Of a stretch of 59,301 nt of DNA, positions 57,748 through 59,301 are shown piece after piece. Each line of letters starts with the position of its first letter. Positions within the stretch are counted from its first letter, which is position 1. Source of the stretch: CAIPSZ01 sp038065015 (GTDB lineage: Bacteria; Patescibacteriota; Patescibacteriia; PEXW01); the NCBI GenBank assembly GCA_038065015.1, contig JBBTRU010000036.1:1-59301 (forward strand), in the 5' to 3' direction. The notes below the pieces were generated by a model, which worked only from the letters and a program-made list of their open reading frames with translations, ran no database searches and was not told the DNA's origin. A program made the position numbers and the translations under genes.

Positions 57748-58251
57748 ATGGCCCAGAATACCAACGAAACCGAAAGCGTACAAGGTCAAACTCTCTTGGG
57801 CTGGGAGTTCCCTTCGTTTGAGCGGCACGACCGCGGCCTTGGTTGGTACGTTACTACGAGTATTGTCGGGCTTGGGTTGATTATTTATGGCCTCTTGCAA
57901 CGTAATTTTTTACTTGCGGTCATAGTGCTTCTCGTTGCAGTTACCCTTGTTGCCAGAGAGTATATTCAACCCCAACGGGTCACCATAAAAGTTTCTGAAG
58001 ACGGTATAACTATTGGCGAGCACGCATTCCGATTCCGTGAATTTGCGACATTCTGGCTCGTCTACGAACCCCCCAAGGTGAAATTGCTATACTTAGAATT
58101 CAAGAGTGGGATCCGACCTAGTTATACCATACCACTCCTCGAGCAGAACCCTTTACGCGTTCGGACGATTTTGCAGAAGTACATACGTGAAGATCTGGAG
58201 CGGGAAGCTGAAGATTTGCCCGACCGTTTGGGCCGCGTTTTCAAGATTTAA
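57748..58251 (+). CDS. Conserved-looking protein with two membrane helices
   Basis: 167 aa from MAQNTNETESVQGQTLLGWE. WEFPSFERHDRGLGWYVTTS leads into two close transmembrane helices (SIVGLGLIIYGLL; FLLAVIVLLVAVTLVA). A cytoplasmic beta-rich PH-like domain follows (VTIKVSEDGITIGEHAFRFR, FATFWLVYEP), ending with a charged helix. I recognise the layout from CPR genomes but no function. The upstream ATG at 57739 is rejected on promoter position. Confidence 0.78.
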   Translation: MAQNTNETESVQGQTLLGWEFPSFERHDRGLGWYVTTSIVGLGLIIYGLLQRNFLLAVIVLLVAVTLVAREYIQPQRVTIKVSEDGITIGEHAFRFREFATFWLVYEPPKVKLLYLEFKSGIRPSYTIPLLEQNPLRVRTILQKYIREDLEREAEDLPDRLGRVFKI

Positions 58252-58412
58252 AACCCAGCTCATAACCTGCTTTCGTAAGCGAAACGGGCACCAATGCAGG
58301 CGAGGCGAAGCGACGGAAGCCGACGCGTAACCTCTGTGTTACGAGGAGGCTGAGTCGCCAGCCGCAGCCCATTGGGGAACGGTGCAGCTGAAATGAGGTT
58401 ATGAGCTGGGTT
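58252..58412. repeat. 161-bp element with 17-bp perfect terminal inverted repeats
   Basis: AACCCAGCTCATAACCT (58252-58268) and its exact complement (58396-58412). Inside are CGTAAC/GTTACG and GC-rich partial hairpins. It begins directly after a stop codon. It may be a MITE-like insertion, a terminator or a structured RNA. A further CCTCTGCG/CGCAGAGG hairpin lies at 58426-58452. Confidence 0.75.
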
Positions 58413-58466
58413 CACGCTTGCCAACCTCTGCGGGGATATGGTACGCAGAGGAGGTTCTCTTTGTGC

Positions 58467-58543
58467 GCGCTCGTAGCTCAGCTGGATAGAGCGCAAGCTT
58501 GCGGAGCTTGAGGTCGCAGGTTCAACTCCTGCCGAGCGCACCA
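58467..58543 (+). tRNA. tRNA-Arg(GCG), CCA encoded
   Basis: Acceptor GCGCTCG/CGAGCGC, D arm GCTCAGCTGGATAGAGC, anticodon stem CAAGC/GCTTG with loop TTGCGGA (anticodon GCG, reads CGC), T arm GCAGG/CCTGC with TTCAACT, then A and CCA. Confidence 0.95.
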
Positions 58544-58568
58544 CGCATACCTATAAGTTATTTTACAT

Positions 58569-58645
58569 CTGGTGGGGTGGCGGAGTGGGCCGAAGGCGGG
58601 TGCGACCCATCGGAAGCACCCCGGACGAGAGCGGCGGTCTTGTCA
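58569..58645. repeat. tRNA-Ser-like fragment mosaic with repeat module
   Basis: GTGGCGGAGTGGGCCGAAGG resembles a serine-tRNA 5' half. It is interrupted by the 26-bp module 58595-58620 (shared with 16956-16981), and continues GCGGCGGTCTTG as in the true tRNA-Ser(TGA) downstream. No T arm is present, so it cannot be a working tRNA. Confidence 0.6.
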
Positions 58646-58656
58646 CCGCACCTGGT

Positions 58657-58744
58657 GGAGGCGTGGCCGAGTGGTCTATGGCGGCGGTCTTGAAAACCGT
58701 TAGAGTGAAAGCTCTCGTAGGTTCGAATCCTACCGCCTCCGCCA
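58657..58744 (+). tRNA. tRNA-Ser(TGA), CCA encoded, with extended acceptor helix
   Basis: Acceptor GGAGGCG/CGCCTCC, anticodon stem GCGGT/ACCGT with loop CTTGAAA (TGA, reads TCA), long variable arm (AGAG/CTCT), T arm GTAGG/CCTAC with TTCGAAT, discriminator G, encoded CCA. Flanks CCGCACCTGG (58646-58655) and CCAGGTGCGG (58742-58751) continue the acceptor pairing. Confidence 0.96.
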
Positions 58745-58787
58745 GGTGCGGGATCCCAAAGTAGTACCATAGTGTATCCTTACAGAT

Positions 58788-59301
58788 ATGCTTGCTTTAG
58801 ATACACCACTCACATCCCTCTCTGGAGTTGGCCCCACTGCGGCCAGCCGGCTAAAACGTCTTGGACTCGCCACGGTCCAAGACCTTTTGTGGCACTTACC
58901 CTTCCGCTACGAAGACTTAACGCGAGTAGAACGCATTGGCGACGTGCGCGGCAATAGTACGGTGTCCATCAAAGGGAAACTCCAACTCATAAGCTCTCGT
59001 CGCGCCGCCCGCCGCAAGCACATGCTGGTGCTGGAAGCGATTATTGCCGATGACTCGGGTTCGATAAAAGCCGTGTGGTTCAACCAGCCTTTTCTGGCAA
59101 AAATCCTGCATCCCGGCGACGTGCTGTGGCTGGCGGGCAAAGTGGAAACGAACCACTTTGGCATTACCTTGGTAAACCCCACGTGGGAAAAGCGCGACAA
59201 CCCCCTCAACGCCGCGCGCCTGCTGCCTATCTACCCACTTTCTGACGGTCTCACCCAAAAACAACTGCGCCTGTTGCTGCACCAGATCCTGGGCGCGAGT
59301 A
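58788..59301 (+). CDS. recG: ATP-dependent DNA helicase RecG (partial, cut by window edge)
   Basis: First 171 codons of the branched-DNA helicase that remodels stalled forks and Holliday junctions. MLALDTPLTSLSGVGPTAAS is the N-terminal RecG signature, followed by LATVQDLLWHLPFRYEDLTR and the wedge OB domain (KHMLVLEAIIADDSGSIKAV, VWFNQPFLAKILHPGDVLWL). LLPIYPLSDGLTQKQLRLLL marks the approach to the helicase core, which lies outside the window. Confidence 0.95.
   Translation, partial: MLALDTPLTSLSGVGPTAASRLKRLGLATVQDLLWHLPFRYEDLTRVERIGDVRGNSTVSIKGKLQLISSRRAARRKHMLVLEAIIADDSGSIKAVWFNQPFLAKILHPGDVLWLAGKVETNHFGITLVNPTWEKRDNPLNAARLLPIYPLSDGLTQKQLRLLLHQILGAS

Noticed and set aside
58569..58645. 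A fourth tRNA upstream of tRNA-Ser(TGA)
   Set aside because: The 5' half is tRNA-like but there is no T arm or matching acceptor 3' strand, and a repeat module interrupts it.

Overview
This 59.3 kb scaffold segment looks like a metagenome-assembled genome of a Candidate Phyla Radiation (Patescibacteria) bacterium with GC-rich DNA. The reasons are: the S10/spc ribosomal cluster runs from rpsE straight into rplO with no rpmD (L30), a loss typical of CPR; coding is dense; a complete type IV pilus (T4P) locus is present; TGA is used as a stop (pilD and the gene at 15819), which excludes the UGA-glycine code of Gracilibacteria/SR1; and GC-rich palindromic repeats are abundant. I cannot name the class. 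Two runs of 10 Ns (39243-39252 in pilB, 55287-55296 in clpC) are scaffold gaps.

Layout. Positions 1-13.8 kb (minus strand) carry rpsL-rpsG-fusA-tuf-rpsJ and the S10/spc ribosomal operon down to a partial rplO. Positions 14-23.9 kb are mixed housekeeping: an M50 protease, rpmB (L28), an alpha/beta hydrolase, an unknown protein, tRNA-Pro, metK, a response regulator with ndk, gatA-gatC-ligA, and a membrane-anchored phosphoesterase. Positions 24-48 kb (minus strand) are an almost complete T4P system. In transcription order it is: giant secreted protein, pilM, pilN, pilO, an Fn3 protein, pilB, response regulator, pilT-like, pilC, major pilin, O-antigen-ligase-like protein, two pilin-like genes, a DUF559 nuclease, pilD, a GIY-YIG/prepilin fusion, and minor pilins of FimT, PilV, PilW and PilX type. 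Positions 48-51.3 kb hold two paralogous surface proteins that share an identical 465-bp block. Positions 51.4-59.3 kb hold a small membrane protein, lemA, htpX, a candidate small RNA, clpC, comF, three tRNAs, a two-TM protein and the start of recG.

How it works together. The window supplies translation machinery, proteostasis (ClpC, HtpX, LemA, M50) and a surface-appendage programme. In the latter, PilB/PilT-like/PilC with PilM/N/O drive assembly, PilD processes at least six prepilin-like proteins, and two receiver-only regulators are candidates for control.

Most unusual content. Several families of short palindromic repeats fill intergenic space and even run into reading frames. Two single-domain nucleases (DUF559, GIY-YIG) sit inside the pilus operon, each bounded by copies of its own palindrome or direct repeat, which suggests nuclease-associated mobile palindromes comparable to REP/RAYT systems. 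Two homologous structured elements of about 140 nt begin exactly at the CCA of two different tRNA genes and show compensatory changes in their stems. An AT-rich repeat built from ATTCGTA units abuts the start codons of fusA, metK, the pilT-like gene and lemA. These are inferences from sequence inspection; no database search was run.
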